Below, piece after piece: positions 25,626-34,218 of a stretch of DNA of 35,850 bases; the first letter of the stretch is position 1; every line of letters begins with the position of its first letter. A model generated the notes under the pieces. It worked only from the letters and a program-made list of their open reading frames with translations, was not told where the DNA came from and did not search any database. The position numbers were made by a program, and so were the translations under genes. The stretch covers positions 1 through 35,850 of the forward strand of contig JAIXZA010000076.1 of assembly GCA_027489965.1 (NCBI GenBank). Direction: 5' to 3'. The stretch is from Verrucomicrobiaceae bacterium (GTDB taxonomy: Bacteria; Verrucomicrobiota; Verrucomicrobiia; Verrucomicrobiales; Verrucomicrobiaceae).

Positions 25626-27719
25626 TTACTCAGTCGGCATCGGCTTCCTAATCTGCCACTGTTTCTCAGGGAGTTTCAAGAGCTCTGCTATCCCTGTCGG
25701 GTAACTCCAAACAGGATCATTCGCAGCGTAAACGATCACCCTTTTTCTTTCTGCGGCCATGGCTACGGCTTGTGGAAGATCCAGATACTTCAAAATATTG
25801 AGATACGCTGGACCTGACTCATGACTATTGGGCATTTCATGCAAATCCAGGCGAGTAACCCCTTCCTCAAACAACGAGGCATAGACAGCATCCACCGCCA
25901 TGTCTCGATGCGCTTGAATCCAAAGCGGCTTTTTTTCCATACCCGAGATCTGCTTTAGCGCCTGTACACTTCGCCGGATATCCCAGACACGCATCGAATC
26001 CACCGTTTGACCGAGTAGATAAAATCTCCGCAGTCTGTGTGTCTGCGCTTTCTCACTGCCAGTCCATTCCGTGCTACCGACCCCACGCGGACAAAGATAG
26101 GCCATGCCCCATTTGAAGGACTCAAACATCTTCTTCTCACTTTCAAAGGCCTTGTTGTCTGGCTGTGTACTCGGGAAAGTTTCAATGTGTTTGCCAAAAC
26201 GAGATGCATAGGTTTGACAGAAATCCTGCCAACCCTTCGCATCCAGAACATTCAGTGCGACGAGCTCAAGATCCTCCAACCGTAATCCAGCACGATGAGT
26301 AAGGTACAGTCGCAGACGGATACCTGGCTCTGATTCAAAATCATAGACCGACATTTGAATGCCATCACGGTCACTGCTCCCCTCTTTAACTGACACTGTG
26401 GCAGAGGCTTCTCGTGGCCAACCAGAAAAAACTTTCGACTTTAAAGCCTGCATCCATAGGTCCCGCTGAGTCAGCCACGATTCCTTTGTGTCAGGCACGG
26501 ATGGCACAACAGCTTGGGTGACAAAGCTTTGATCAATCGTCGTATTTTTCTCGTCTTTCGGCAGCTCTTTGAAAACCTGCAGTTGCTCAGGCTCCAAGGA
26601 CTTCGCGGCACCCTCATTCAGTACTGCCATGGGATCAGCGCCTTTGAGATGTCGCTCAAACCAGTGGAAAGCTCCATTGTTCAGCGGCTGTAGATCTTTA
26701 TGTGGCCCTTCGGCAACTTGTAACCCGATCTTATCGTCTGCTCCGAGTAACGAGTAAACACGACGCACGTTTTGGTAGATCTTGAAAACACCGTCGATGG
26801 GAAAAATCAAATCTTTGTCCGTGTTGCAGATCAGCAGAGGGCGGGGCGCAACCAATGCCACGAGGCGATCAAAATCCCATCGGTAGGTATTCACATAAAA
26901 CATGCAATCGCAGTGACCTTCCACACAGCCGTCGGCCACATGATTCCTGATCGTTGTCACCCCAGCCGTGGGCGCTGCCACTTTGATCCGCTCATCGAGA
27001 GCCGCAACCCACCAGGAGTAGGCTCCGCCACCGCTACGTCCGGTTACGCCAAAGCGCGTCTTATCCACCTCAGGGCGAGTTTCCAGAAAGTCCAGTCCAC
27101 GAATCCCAGCCCAAGCCTCCAGTCCAGCTGGCGTGTAGCCTCGGGACCACCACCACCAGCGGCCCTTGCTAAAACTGCCGTGATGCTCCCCGCGAATTTC
27201 TCCGAGCTGCACGGTATCAATGATCAGGCAAACATAACCATGCCTAGCAAACCAGGCGCCATGATGGTGATAGCCTGTCTTGTTTCCAAAACTGACTCCA
27301 TTCTTGACGACATTGGCATGCCCACAAACATAAAGGATGGTCGGAGATGGCTTATCCGTCTTCTCAGGAAGATAAAGGTTTGCCGTCACATACAGACCTG
27401 GCACTGCCTGATAATGCATGTTCTCTACCCGATAGCCATCGCCCGAGAAGCCGCCTGTCTTTGTTGCCATTAACGGTGTGCGCTCAGGCATCGGCGAAAG
27501 TCCGAGCATCTCAGCCAATTGCTGCCGATAGTGTGGTGCCTTTGTCTTCCAATCATCCGCCGTCTGGATGTCTTTCAAGCCGCCCGTTTCCTCGATCTCA
27601 TGGACCTGGCGTTCCCAGTAACTCTGCAACATCCTGTTTCCAGGGGTATCCGCAGTTTTCTCTGGATAGGCAGCGACAGCGCTTCCTGCGATGAGGAAAA
27701 GATGAAGGAACAGTTTCAT
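25626..27719 (-). CDS. Exported alpha/beta hydrolase, acetyl xylan esterase-like
   Basis: The ATG at 27719 begins a signal peptide (MKLFLHLFLIAGSAVA); a start three codons upstream is possible. The first ~360 residues hold the hydrolase: ILYVCGHAN (oxyanion-side strand), nucleophile S229 in GRSGGG, an acid in NTDKDLIFP (probably D303) and H340 in EGPHKD. This order fits the acetyl xylan esterase / dienelactone hydrolase-like group found in verrucomicrobial and planctomycete glycan-degraders. The second half (~residues 380-697) is a second, weaker hydrolase-like domain without an obvious nucleophile. The likely job is removing ester groups from plant or algal polysaccharides. Confidence 0.85.
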   Translation of the reverse strand: MKLFLHLFLIAGSAVAAYPEKTADTPGNRMLQSYWERQVHEIEETGGLKDIQTADDWKTKAPHYRQQLAEMLGLSPMPERTPLMATKTGGFSGDGYRVENMHYQAVPGLYVTANLYLPEKTDKPSPTILYVCGHANVVKNGVSFGNKTGYHHHGAWFARHGYVCLIIDTVQLGEIRGEHHGSFSKGRWWWWSRGYTPAGLEAWAGIRGLDFLETRPEVDKTRFGVTGRSGGGAYSWWVAALDERIKVAAPTAGVTTIRNHVADGCVEGHCDCMFYVNTYRWDFDRLVALVAPRPLLICNTDKDLIFPIDGVFKIYQNVRRVYSLLGADDKIGLQVAEGPHKDLQPLNNGAFHWFERHLKGADPMAVLNEGAAKSLEPEQLQVFKELPKDEKNTTIDQSFVTQAVVPSVPDTKESWLTQRDLWMQALKSKVFSGWPREASATVSVKEGSSDRDGIQMSVYDFESEPGIRLRLYLTHRAGLRLEDLELVALNVLDAKGWQDFCQTYASRFGKHIETFPSTQPDNKAFESEKKMFESFKWGMAYLCPRGVGSTEWTGSEKAQTHRLRRFYLLGQTVDSMRVWDIRRSVQALKQISGMEKKPLWIQAHRDMAVDAVYASLFEEGVTRLDLHEMPNSHESGPAYLNILKYLDLPQAVAMAAERKRVIVYAANDPVWSYPTGIAELLKLPEKQWQIRKPMPTE

Positions 27720-28053
27720 CCAAACCATACGTGAGATTAATGGCAGGCTCTTTCTTCAGCGCGCTTTAGACACACTAAAAGAGAAGTTGCCAGAACGTGG
27801 AGCTGCCTTAAATTCCTGGTTTCATGGTTCACACCACTGTTTGTATCGCTATCCGAATTATCAACGGGCTCCCCTGCGCCTAACGCAGCTGGTGGAGTCC
27901 GTCATGGCCGATTGTCGGAGTGCTTTGAATGAATCGCTCGACCTTCCAGACCGCGAGCGTTGCAGAGCTGACTTTATCAGTCACTTCACTGTTCTATTCC
28001 CTTTCCTTCTAGCTAGCCCTTTGTTAACCATTCTTTAATTCTTTTTCATTTCT
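27720..28053. other. Spacer ahead of citramalate synthase with a small Leu-rich frame
   Basis: This 334-base spacer has no gene I would call with confidence. An ATG at 27904 opens a 44-codon frame that stops at 28038, 15 bases before citramalate synthase. Its last 16 residues (TVLFPFLLASPLLTIL) hold six Leu, one Ile and one Val. It could be a leader peptide, but no terminator hairpin follows. The bases just before 28054 are T-rich and lack a Shine-Dalgarno sequence. Confidence 0.35.
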
Positions 28054-29616
28054 ATGTCAGCATCAGTAACCATCTACGACACGACCCTGCGCGACGGCAC
28101 CCAGGGCACTGGAATCTCTTTCAGCACCCTAGATAAAATCCGTGTTGCCGAAAGGCTCGATGAGTTTGGTGTTCATTACATCGAAGGTGGCTGGCCCGGT
28201 TCGAACCCGAAAGATGCAGCCTTTTTCCAGGAAGCCGCCAAGCGCACCTGGAAGAATGCCAAGATCACGGCTTTCGGCATGACACGGCGCGGCAAAATCA
28301 AAGTCGAAGAGGACGCTCAAGTGCAGATGCTCTTGGATGCTGAGACACCTGCGGTCACCATCGTTGGTAAAACCTGGCCTCTTCATGTCACGGAAGTTTT
28401 CCAGGTAAGCTTGGAGGAGAATCTGGCGATGATTTCGGATACGGTCACCTATTTGAAAAAGCATGGTCGTGAGGTGCTTTATGATGCCGAACATTTCTTT
28501 GACAGTTTCAAAGAGGATCCTGAATACTCACTCAAGACTGTCAAAGCTGCGTCGGATGCAGGAGCTGACCTGATCGTACTCTGTGAGACCAACGGTGGAG
28601 CTTTACCTGAGTTTGTGGAAGAAGTGACCCAAAAGGTCATCGCCCATCTCGGCAAACCTGTCGGCATTCACACCCATAATGACGGCGGTGTCGGCGTGGC
28701 GAATGCCCTAGCAGCGGTGAGGGCTGGAGCCAATCAAGTCCAAGGTACCATCAATGGCTACGGCGAGCGCGTGGGAAATTGTAATTTGATCACCATCATG
28801 CCGACGCTTCAGCTGAAAATGGGCATTGAGTTGGGCATGGACCTGACCCGTCTGCGCGAGCTGGCTTACTTCGTCGATGAACTGGCTAACGTGCCGCATG
28901 ACATCCGTGCACCCTATGTTGGACTAGCTGCTTTCACTCATAAGGGCGGACTGCATGTTCATGCAGTCCAAAAGCTAGCCCGCACCTATGAGCATGTGGA
29001 TCCTGCTTTAGTGGGTAATGAGCGCATCATCACCATCTCTGACATGTCCGGCCAAACCAACGTTTTGATCAAAGCGCAGGCGATGGGATTGCCGCTGGCC
29101 AAAGGATCACCGGATGTGCAAAAAATCCTGGCTGAAGTCAAGCGCCTGGAGAGTGAAGGCTACGAGTTTGAGGCGGCCGAAGCCAGCTTTGAACTCCTCA
29201 TCCGCCGCCAACTTGGCCATGCAGCGAAATCCTTCGAACTCATCGAGTATCACACCACGCATCGTCATCAACCCGGCAGCACCAGCGAAACCACGGAAGC
29301 GACTGTCAAACTCATGGTCAATGGCAAGGCTGAATACACCGTGGATGAAGGTGACGGCCCGGTGAACGCTCTGGATAAAGCTTTGCGAAAAGCCCTCCTA
29401 CCCCATTTCCCACAGATCGCCCAAATGCATCTGGAAGATTATAAGGTGCGCATCATCGACAGTGGCAGTGGCACCGCAGCCAAGACTCGGGTGCTTGTTG
29501 TCAGCAGCAATGGCAACCGCACCTGGGGAACCGTCGGCGTCTCCAGCAATGTGATTGATGCCAGCTGGGAAGCACTGGTGGATAGCTTGGAGCACTTCCT
29601 CATGAAGTCAGTGTAA
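28054..29616 (+). CDS. cimA: (R)-citramalate synthase
   Basis: The 520-residue product has the full layout: an HMGL-like TIM barrel with TTLRDGTQG (R13, D14), GIHTHNDGGVGVAN with metal ligands H206 and H208, and NGYGERVGNCNL. A LeuA-type C-terminal dimerisation and regulatory domain follows (~residues 385-515). It joins pyruvate and acetyl-CoA to citramalate, the first step of the threonine-independent route to isoleucine. The long central linker and the sequence fit the CimA/2-isopropylmalate-like group more than LeuA. The gene stands alone; an ArsR-type regulator starts 22 bases downstream but belongs to the next unit. Confidence 0.95.
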   Translation: MSASVTIYDTTLRDGTQGTGISFSTLDKIRVAERLDEFGVHYIEGGWPGSNPKDAAFFQEAAKRTWKNAKITAFGMTRRGKIKVEEDAQVQMLLDAETPAVTIVGKTWPLHVTEVFQVSLEENLAMISDTVTYLKKHGREVLYDAEHFFDSFKEDPEYSLKTVKAASDAGADLIVLCETNGGALPEFVEEVTQKVIAHLGKPVGIHTHNDGGVGVANALAAVRAGANQVQGTINGYGERVGNCNLITIMPTLQLKMGIELGMDLTRLRELAYFVDELANVPHDIRAPYVGLAAFTHKGGLHVHAVQKLARTYEHVDPALVGNERIITISDMSGQTNVLIKAQAMGLPLAKGSPDVQKILAEVKRLESEGYEFEAAEASFELLIRRQLGHAAKSFELIEYHTTHRHQPGSTSETTEATVKLMVNGKAEYTVDEGDGPVNALDKALRKALLPHFPQIAQMHLEDYKVRIIDSGSGTAAKTRVLVVSSNGNRTWGTVGVSSNVIDASWEALVDSLEHFLMKSV

Positions 29617-29638
29617 CCACGAAAGATTGGTTCACCCC

Positions 29639-29944
29639 ATGTCAACTCAAGAGCCCCACTGCGTGCCTTACCTTAAGGCCTTAGGAGATCCTAGCCGCTG
29701 GAGAATCGTACGCGAACTACTCGGCAAAGAACTCACCGTGGGCGACCTTGTCACACGACTCGGCATCAGCCAATACAACGTTTCAAAGCATATCCGAATT
29801 CTGCGTGATGCGGGCATCATCGAGACTGAGAAAGCCGGTAAGTTTGTTCATGTCACGATCACGAGCCAATTCCGCCATCAATTAAGCACTGAGAACAACA
29901 CGCTAAACCTCGGCTGCTGCACCTTTCACTTCGACCAGGAATAA
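29639..29944 (+). CDS. ArsR/SmtB-family regulator (first of two)
   Basis: The ATG at 29639 gives a 101-residue winged-helix repressor: YLKALGDPSRWRIVREL, then VGDLVTRLGISQYNVSKHIRIL for DNA recognition and a beta-wing. The classical ELCVCDL arsenic site is replaced by ELTVGDL. Instead there are C8 near the N-terminus and C93-C94 near the C-terminus, which could form a different metalloid site, as seen in some ArsR members. An AGATTGG word lies at 29624-29630, just before its start, and two more before the GTPase gene. Confidence 0.87.
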   Translation: MSTQEPHCVPYLKALGDPSRWRIVRELLGKELTVGDLVTRLGISQYNVSKHIRILRDAGIIETEKAGKFVHVTITSQFRHQLSTENNTLNLGCCTFHFDQE

Positions 29945-29955
29945 TCCTTCTTGTC

Positions 29956-29986
29956 AGATTGGATAACACATGCCTAGATTGGCATA
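29956..29986. promoter_or_regulatory. Putative ArsR operator upstream of the GTPase gene
   Basis: AGATTGG occurs at 29956-29962 and again 20 bases on at 29976-29982. The second is part of CTAGATTGGCATA (29974-29986), nearly repeated as CTAATTGGCATA ahead of the PiT gene. ATGCC and GGCAT form a short inverted repeat around the second copy. Binding is not shown. Confidence 0.4.
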
Positions 29987-30001
29987 CGTTAACTAAGACC
30001 C

Positions 30002-31165
30002 ATGTCCCAACCAGCACGTTACATCATGATCGGCGGCTTCCTCGGAGCCGGAAAAACCACCACGGTGGGCAAACTTGCCAAGTATCTGACCAATCAGGGA
30101 CTGCGCGTCGGCTTGATCACCAATGATCAAGCTGGAGGCCTCGTTGATACCAAGCTTCTGCGTGGTCAAGGCTATGCAACCGAAGAAATTGCAGGGGGCT
30201 GTTTTTGCTGCCGATTTAACACACTCGTCGATGCAGCAAGCAAGCTAACCCACAGCACTAAACCAGACGTTTTCATCGCTGAACCTGTAGGAAGCTGTAC
30301 CGATCTTGTTGCTACAGTGACCTATCCTCTTCGCCGCCTTTATGGCAATGCCTTCACCGTCGCGCCACTTAGCGTGCTTGTTGATCCAGTGCGTGCTCGC
30401 CGAGTCTTCGGACTGGATGCAGGAGGCACTTTTTCCAGTAAGGTAGCCTATATTTTCAAAAAGCAGCTCGAAGAAGCTGACATCATCGTCATCAGTAAGA
30501 GCGACCTTCTATCTGATGGCGAACGCGACGAATTACGGACCGTGCTCACCTCCGAGTTTCCTCTGGCCAAAATTGTCATTGCCTCTCCACGAGCTGAAAC
30601 CGGCCTTGAAGAACTCTTCGCCAGTCTGATGACGGGTGAACAGGCACGACGGAATCCCATGGCCGTCGATTACGAAGTCTATGCCGATGGCGAAGCTCTG
30701 CTTGGCTGGTTAAACGCAACCGTAACACTGAAAGCAGCTGATGAATTTGAAGCCAATGACTTCCTCAAGCAGCTCGCTGCAAATGTGCAAGGTAGGCTGC
30801 AACTCTCGGGAGTGGAGATTGCCCACTTTAAGATGACCTTCAGTCCTGATGACGGCATCGCGGGAGAGTTGGCCAGCATCAATCTCGTGCGCAGTGATTA
30901 CGTGGCTGAGCTCGGCATGGAACTCGACGAGCCGACAACGGGCGGCCAGCTTATCATCAATCTCCGTGCCGAAGCAGATCCTGCTTCACTCGTGGAAGCG
31001 GTCAAAGAAAGCCTAGACCAAGTCACCGCCAACTTCTTCGGTCTACAAGCCACGCTGGATCACGAAGAGCACTTCCGCCCCGGTAAGCCCACTCCGACGC
31101 ATCGCGATGGGGTCGAGGTGATGGAGACTAAAGGCGGCTGCGTTCCAGGCAGCGGCTGCTGCTAA
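30002..31165 (+). CDS. COG0523 (G3E) GTPase with cysteine tail
   Basis: The 387-residue product has Walker A GGFLGAGKTT (residues 11-20), the family's CxCC motif in GGCFCC (C67, C69, C70), AEPVGSC near switch II and SKSD for guanine contact. These proteins deliver metals or control metal enzymes using GTP. The C-terminal ~170 residues differ from CobW and end CVPGSGCC, a tail that recurs in the DUF6428 protein of the same island. Its place between an ArsR and a PiT-type transporter suggests handling of an arsenic species or a metal affected by it; this is inferred. Confidence 0.9.
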   Translation: MSQPARYIMIGGFLGAGKTTTVGKLAKYLTNQGLRVGLITNDQAGGLVDTKLLRGQGYATEEIAGGCFCCRFNTLVDAASKLTHSTKPDVFIAEPVGSCTDLVATVTYPLRRLYGNAFTVAPLSVLVDPVRARRVFGLDAGGTFSSKVAYIFKKQLEEADIIVISKSDLLSDGERDELRTVLTSEFPLAKIVIASPRAETGLEELFASLMTGEQARRNPMAVDYEVYADGEALLGWLNATVTLKAADEFEANDFLKQLAANVQGRLQLSGVEIAHFKMTFSPDDGIAGELASINLVRSDYVAELGMELDEPTTGGQLIINLRAEADPASLVEAVKESLDQVTANFFGLQATLDHEEHFRPGKPTPTHRDGVEVMETKGGCVPGSGCC

Positions 31166-31210
31166 CAGCGCTCAAAGCAGAGTTGGAAAAATCGCGCCCA
31201 AACACTTGCG

Positions 31211-31222
31211 CTAATTGGCATA
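31211..31222. promoter_or_regulatory. Putative ArsR operator half-site before the PiT gene
   Basis: CTAATTGGCATA matches the site at 29974-29986 except for one missing base, and lies 7 bases before the ATG. Binding at this distance from the start would block transcription or initiation. Confidence 0.35.
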
Positions 31223-31229
31223 TATTTGC

Positions 31230-32186
31230 ATGTCACTTTTTCTCATTGCCGCAGTTTTCGTCGTTGCCTACACCAGCGGGGCGAACGCGAATTTTAAAGG
31301 TGTGGCTTCACTCTACGGCAGCGGCACCACCAGCTTCCGCACGGCAGTGAATTGGGCGGCGGTGATGACTGCCGCAGGCTGTGCGCTGGCGATGCTCACG
31401 ACCTCCAGCCTGCTGAAGGCCTTCTCCGGCAAGGGCCTCGTGGCCGAGGCGCTGACGACGCAGCCCATGTTCCTGCTTGCCGTGGCGATAGGTGCGGGAT
31501 TGACAGGCCTCTTCGCCACCACGCTTGGATTTCCCGCCTCCACCACGCACATGCTTACCGGCGGGTTGCTCGGCGCGGGCTGGATGGCGGATACGGGTGG
31601 TGTGCATTTCGAAAAGCTGTGGGACAACTTTGTTCGTCCGCTGCTCTTGAGTCCCGTGATCGCCGTCGTGGTAGGTGCGGTGATTTATCTTACCTTGAAA
31701 GCACTGCGCCTCGCGCCAGATCACCGCACTCGATCGTTGGATGCTTTGCATTTCCTTAGCGCCGGTGCTGTGTGCTTTGCGCGTGGGATGAATGATACGC
31801 CGAAGATGGCCGCGCTACTGCTCGGTGTGGGCGGACTCAGTGGTCTGTCTGGCAGCGTGCTCATCGCAGTGGCGATGGCTTTAGGCGGACTCATCAGTGC
31901 CCGACGAGTGGCAGAGACCTTAGCGCACAAGATCACCGACATGAATCCTGGCCAGGGATTCGCCGCGAATCTCGCCACGGCGCTGCTCACCACCACGGCA
32001 AGTTATCACGGCCTGCCTGTCTCCACCACGCATGTTTCCGTCGGCGCTCTGCTCGGCATCGGCATCACCACCCGTCAGGCGAAATGGCGCACCGTCATTC
32101 CTGTGATCGCGGCCTGGATCATCACTCTACCCTGCGCCGCCGCGCTCAGTGCCGCCGCTTATGCATTGAGTAAACAGTTTCTGTAA
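31230..32186 (+). CDS. PiT-family inorganic phosphate transporter
   Basis: The ATG at 31230 gives a 318-residue membrane protein with about 9-10 spans and the inverted two-half PiT layout: GFPASTTHMLTGGLLG and, in the second half, GLPVSTTHVSVGALLG. The second signature is intact (RGMNDTPKMAALL). The first reads SGANANFKGVASLYG, where relatives have SGANDNFKGVA; the Asp of the GAND signature is Ala20. This residue helps bind Na+ and phosphate in PiT structures. The gene lies in an arsenic island, where a phosphate importer that takes up less arsenate would make sense; this is inference. Confidence 0.9.
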   Translation: MSLFLIAAVFVVAYTSGANANFKGVASLYGSGTTSFRTAVNWAAVMTAAGCALAMLTTSSLLKAFSGKGLVAEALTTQPMFLLAVAIGAGLTGLFATTLGFPASTTHMLTGGLLGAGWMADTGGVHFEKLWDNFVRPLLLSPVIAVVVGAVIYLTLKALRLAPDHRTRSLDALHFLSAGAVCFARGMNDTPKMAALLLGVGGLSGLSGSVLIAVAMALGGLISARRVAETLAHKITDMNPGQGFAANLATALLTTTASYHGLPVSTTHVSVGALLGIGITTRQAKWRTVIPVIAAWIITLPCAAALSAAAYALSKQFL

Positions 32187-32189
32187 TCG

Positions 32190-32201
32190 CCCAAATAGAT
32201 A
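32190..32201. promoter_or_regulatory. Putative ArsR half-site before the outer-membrane protein gene
   Basis: CCAAATAGAT (32191-32200) is identical to the core of the right arm of the palindrome at 33872-33903. It lies 17 bases ahead of the start at 32217. Confidence 0.35.
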
Positions 32202-32216
32202 CAAACCCATCTCCCC

Positions 32217-32900
32217 ATGAGAAAACAAACCAACACCATCATTGTGGCCGCATTCGCGGTCGTTACCTCCACCTTTGGTACACCAACGGGTCTCAATAAC
32301 ATTCCCACGGCAGATACAGTCCCTGACCGCACCGTGGCCGTGCAGTATTTCAGCAGCTTCGGTGGCGCGAACCAGTTCGCTACGGGTGAGCCTGGAAAGA
32401 CTTCCCAGTGGATGGGCTTCAAAACGGGTTGGGATCTTGATCCTGTGCATCTCGAATGGGGTATGGATAGCCCACTGGGCACGGGTGTGAGTGGACCACT
32501 GCTGTTTCAAACCAAGGCGCGCATTTCGCCCTGGGAAGATGGCATGTTTGCCATGGGTATCGCTGGCATAGCGCTAACAGACCAGGACCGCTCTGGCGAT
32601 CCCTTCAGCTACGCCATGCTCTGGCATGACTTCCACTTCGCTCGTTTTCATGCGGGTTACGGCTATCAGACCAATGGATGCAGTTTCCTCACCGGTATCG
32701 ACCGCACCTGGAAGCTATTTAACCGCAACTTCAACCTCAACGCCGACCTCGTGCAGTCGCGCGATCAGCGTGGCCTCATCACCGCCGTAGGAGCTAAGTA
32801 TGACCTGAGCAAGCATATCGTCCTCGAAACCTGGGCGAACTTCCCAGACCGAGACCGTGCAAGCGTCATTACCAAGATCAATTTTGTCTTCACCTTTTAA
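32217..32900 (+). CDS. Predicted outer-membrane beta-barrel protein of the arsenic island
   Basis: A signal peptide (about MRKQTNTIIVAAFAVVTSTFG) precedes a 227-residue protein of alternating strands (VAVQYFSSFGG, VHLEWGMDSPLG, ARFHAGYGYQTNG, NLNADLVQSRDQ) that ends NFVFTF with terminal Phe. It is probably a small barrel or porin-like protein. The family is not one I can name. It sits between the PiT-type transporter and the exported rhodanese, all on one strand with gaps of 30 and 21 bases, so it is likely co-transcribed. Confidence 0.75.
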   Translation: MRKQTNTIIVAAFAVVTSTFGTPTGLNNIPTADTVPDRTVAVQYFSSFGGANQFATGEPGKTSQWMGFKTGWDLDPVHLEWGMDSPLGTGVSGPLLFQTKARISPWEDGMFAMGIAGIALTDQDRSGDPFSYAMLWHDFHFARFHAGYGYQTNGCSFLTGIDRTWKLFNRNFNLNADLVQSRDQRGLITAVGAKYDLSKHIVLETWANFPDRDRASVITKINFVFTF

Positions 32901-32921
32901 TCCCCAACCTCAAAACCGACC

Positions 32922-33839
32922 ATGAAATCCATTCTAGCTCTCTTACTCCTCACCACCGCGGCGCATGCAGACATCGGCCTCATTACCGCTGCCGATGCTA
33001 AGGCCCTCATTGAAAATCCAGACGCCGCAAAGCGCCCCATCGTTCTCGATACACGCGGCGGCTATAAAGACTACTTCCGTGGTCATTTGCCCACCGCTCA
33101 TCACATCAATTTCGACACGCTACGCGGCACTGATGCCGCTGTCCCGGTGCAGTATCTTCCAGATGACCTCACCAAAGCACTGCTCGTCCGCGCTGGTGTG
33201 GACAAAGACCGCCTGCACCTCGTCTATGCCACCGGTGACGTGCTGCCCAATGACGAAATCCTCAGCACCACCATGGTCGTCTATGTGCTGGAGAAATTCG
33301 GTGTCAAAAACATCAAAGTCGTCGATGGCGGCCTAGCCGAATGGAAGAAGCAGGGACTTACCGCGATTCAGGACTACTTTGGCAATCCACCTGGCCATCT
33401 GCCGGAGCAAGCCAATCCTAGCGTTGCAGCTAGCATTGCCGACGTTCAGGCGCACGTGGGCAAGCCCGGTAACGTCTTGGTCGATGCCCGCCCCATCAAT
33501 GAGTTTCGTGGTGAGGACGATGTCTGGCTGCGTAAAGGCCACATCCCCGGTGCCATCAGCTTCCACTGGGCACGCCTGACAGAAAAGGACAACACCCACC
33601 AATTCAAACCCTTTGCGGAAGTGAAAGCCGAGCTCGAAGCCGCAGGCATCACCGCCGATAAGAACATCATCGCCTACTGCGGCACTTCGCGTGAGGGCAG
33701 TCTGCTGCTCTTCTATCTGAAACACGTCGCCGGATACCCAAACGTCCGCCTCTATGAAGGCGCGTGGAAGGAATACGTCTGGCTTAATGACAAAACGCTA
33801 CCTGCCGAAACAGGGGGACACCCCGCTGGGAAGAAATAG
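32922..33839 (+). CDS. Exported two-domain rhodanese (thiosulfate sulfurtransferase)
   Basis: A signal peptide (MKSILALLLLTTAAHA) shows it acts in the periplasm. Two rhodanese domains follow. The first (~residues 20-150) has no catalytic cysteine at the VYATGD position. The second (~170-300) has C253 in YCGTSREGS, the active loop. The length of 305 fits the SseA-like group. It would pass sulfur from thiosulfate to cyanide, thiols or another acceptor. Its place in an arsenic island raises the idea of sulfur transfer to or from arsenic; nothing in the sequence proves this. Confidence 0.9.
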   Translation: MKSILALLLLTTAAHADIGLITAADAKALIENPDAAKRPIVLDTRGGYKDYFRGHLPTAHHINFDTLRGTDAAVPVQYLPDDLTKALLVRAGVDKDRLHLVYATGDVLPNDEILSTTMVVYVLEKFGVKNIKVVDGGLAEWKKQGLTAIQDYFGNPPGHLPEQANPSVAASIADVQAHVGKPGNVLVDARPINEFRGEDDVWLRKGHIPGAISFHWARLTEKDNTHQFKPFAEVKAELEAAGITADKNIIAYCGTSREGSLLLFYLKHVAGYPNVRLYEGAWKEYVWLNDKTLPAETGGHPAGKK

Positions 33840-33871
33840 TTTTAAATCAAACATTCGTTGTTTGCATCGCG

Positions 33872-33903
33872 GCATCTATTTGGCTAAATAGCCAAATAGA
33901 TGC
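33872..33903. promoter_or_regulatory. Near-perfect palindrome over the arsR start: probable ArsR operator
   Basis: A 14-bp arm (33872-33885) and its exact inverted copy (33890-33903) surround AAAT. The right arm overlaps the ATG at 33900. Autoregulation by ArsR bound here would block transcription. Parts of the arms recur before the PiT and outer-membrane protein genes. Confidence 0.75.
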
Positions 33904-34211
33904 CTTTACTCACTGCCACCGCTTCCGAACGCCGCAGCGCTGTCATCAAGGCACTCGCCCATCCATCAAGGTTGCTCATTGCAGAGTCGCTTATGGGCGG
34001 TGAGCTCTGCGTTTGCGATCTAAAAGAGTTGGTCGGCGCTGATATTTCCACGGTTTCAAAGCACCTCACTCTCATGCGCGAAGCGGGGGTGCTCAATTGT
34101 GAGAAGCGCGGATTAAACATTTTCTACTCACTCGCCTGCGACTGTCTGGGCGAATTCCTCCGCTGTGTCGATAAACTGGCATGCGGAGGCAATAAAAACA
34201 CCTGCTGCTAA
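33900..34211 (+). CDS. arsR: Arsenic-responsive repressor ArsR
   Basis: The 103-residue product is a standard ArsR: IKALAHPSRLLIAESL, the arsenite-binding ELCVCDL (C37, C39), then DISTVSKHLTLM for DNA recognition and a C-terminal part with CDCLGEFLRCVDKLACGG. It ends in CC, like two other products of this island. It would repress the genes downstream and itself until arsenite binds. The 14-bp inverted repeat over its start is the likely operator. The next gene starts 7 bases after its stop. Confidence 0.95.
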   Translation: MPLLTATASERRSAVIKALAHPSRLLIAESLMGGELCVCDLKELVGADISTVSKHLTLMREAGVLNCEKRGLNIFYSLACDCLGEFLRCVDKLACGGNKNTCC

Positions 34212-34218
34212 GCATTCC

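Noticed and set aside
27787..28038. 83-codon frame starting at TTG before citramalate synthase
   Set aside because: The start is weak and the first part matches nothing; only the last 44 codons from the ATG at 27904 are worth noting, as a possible leader.
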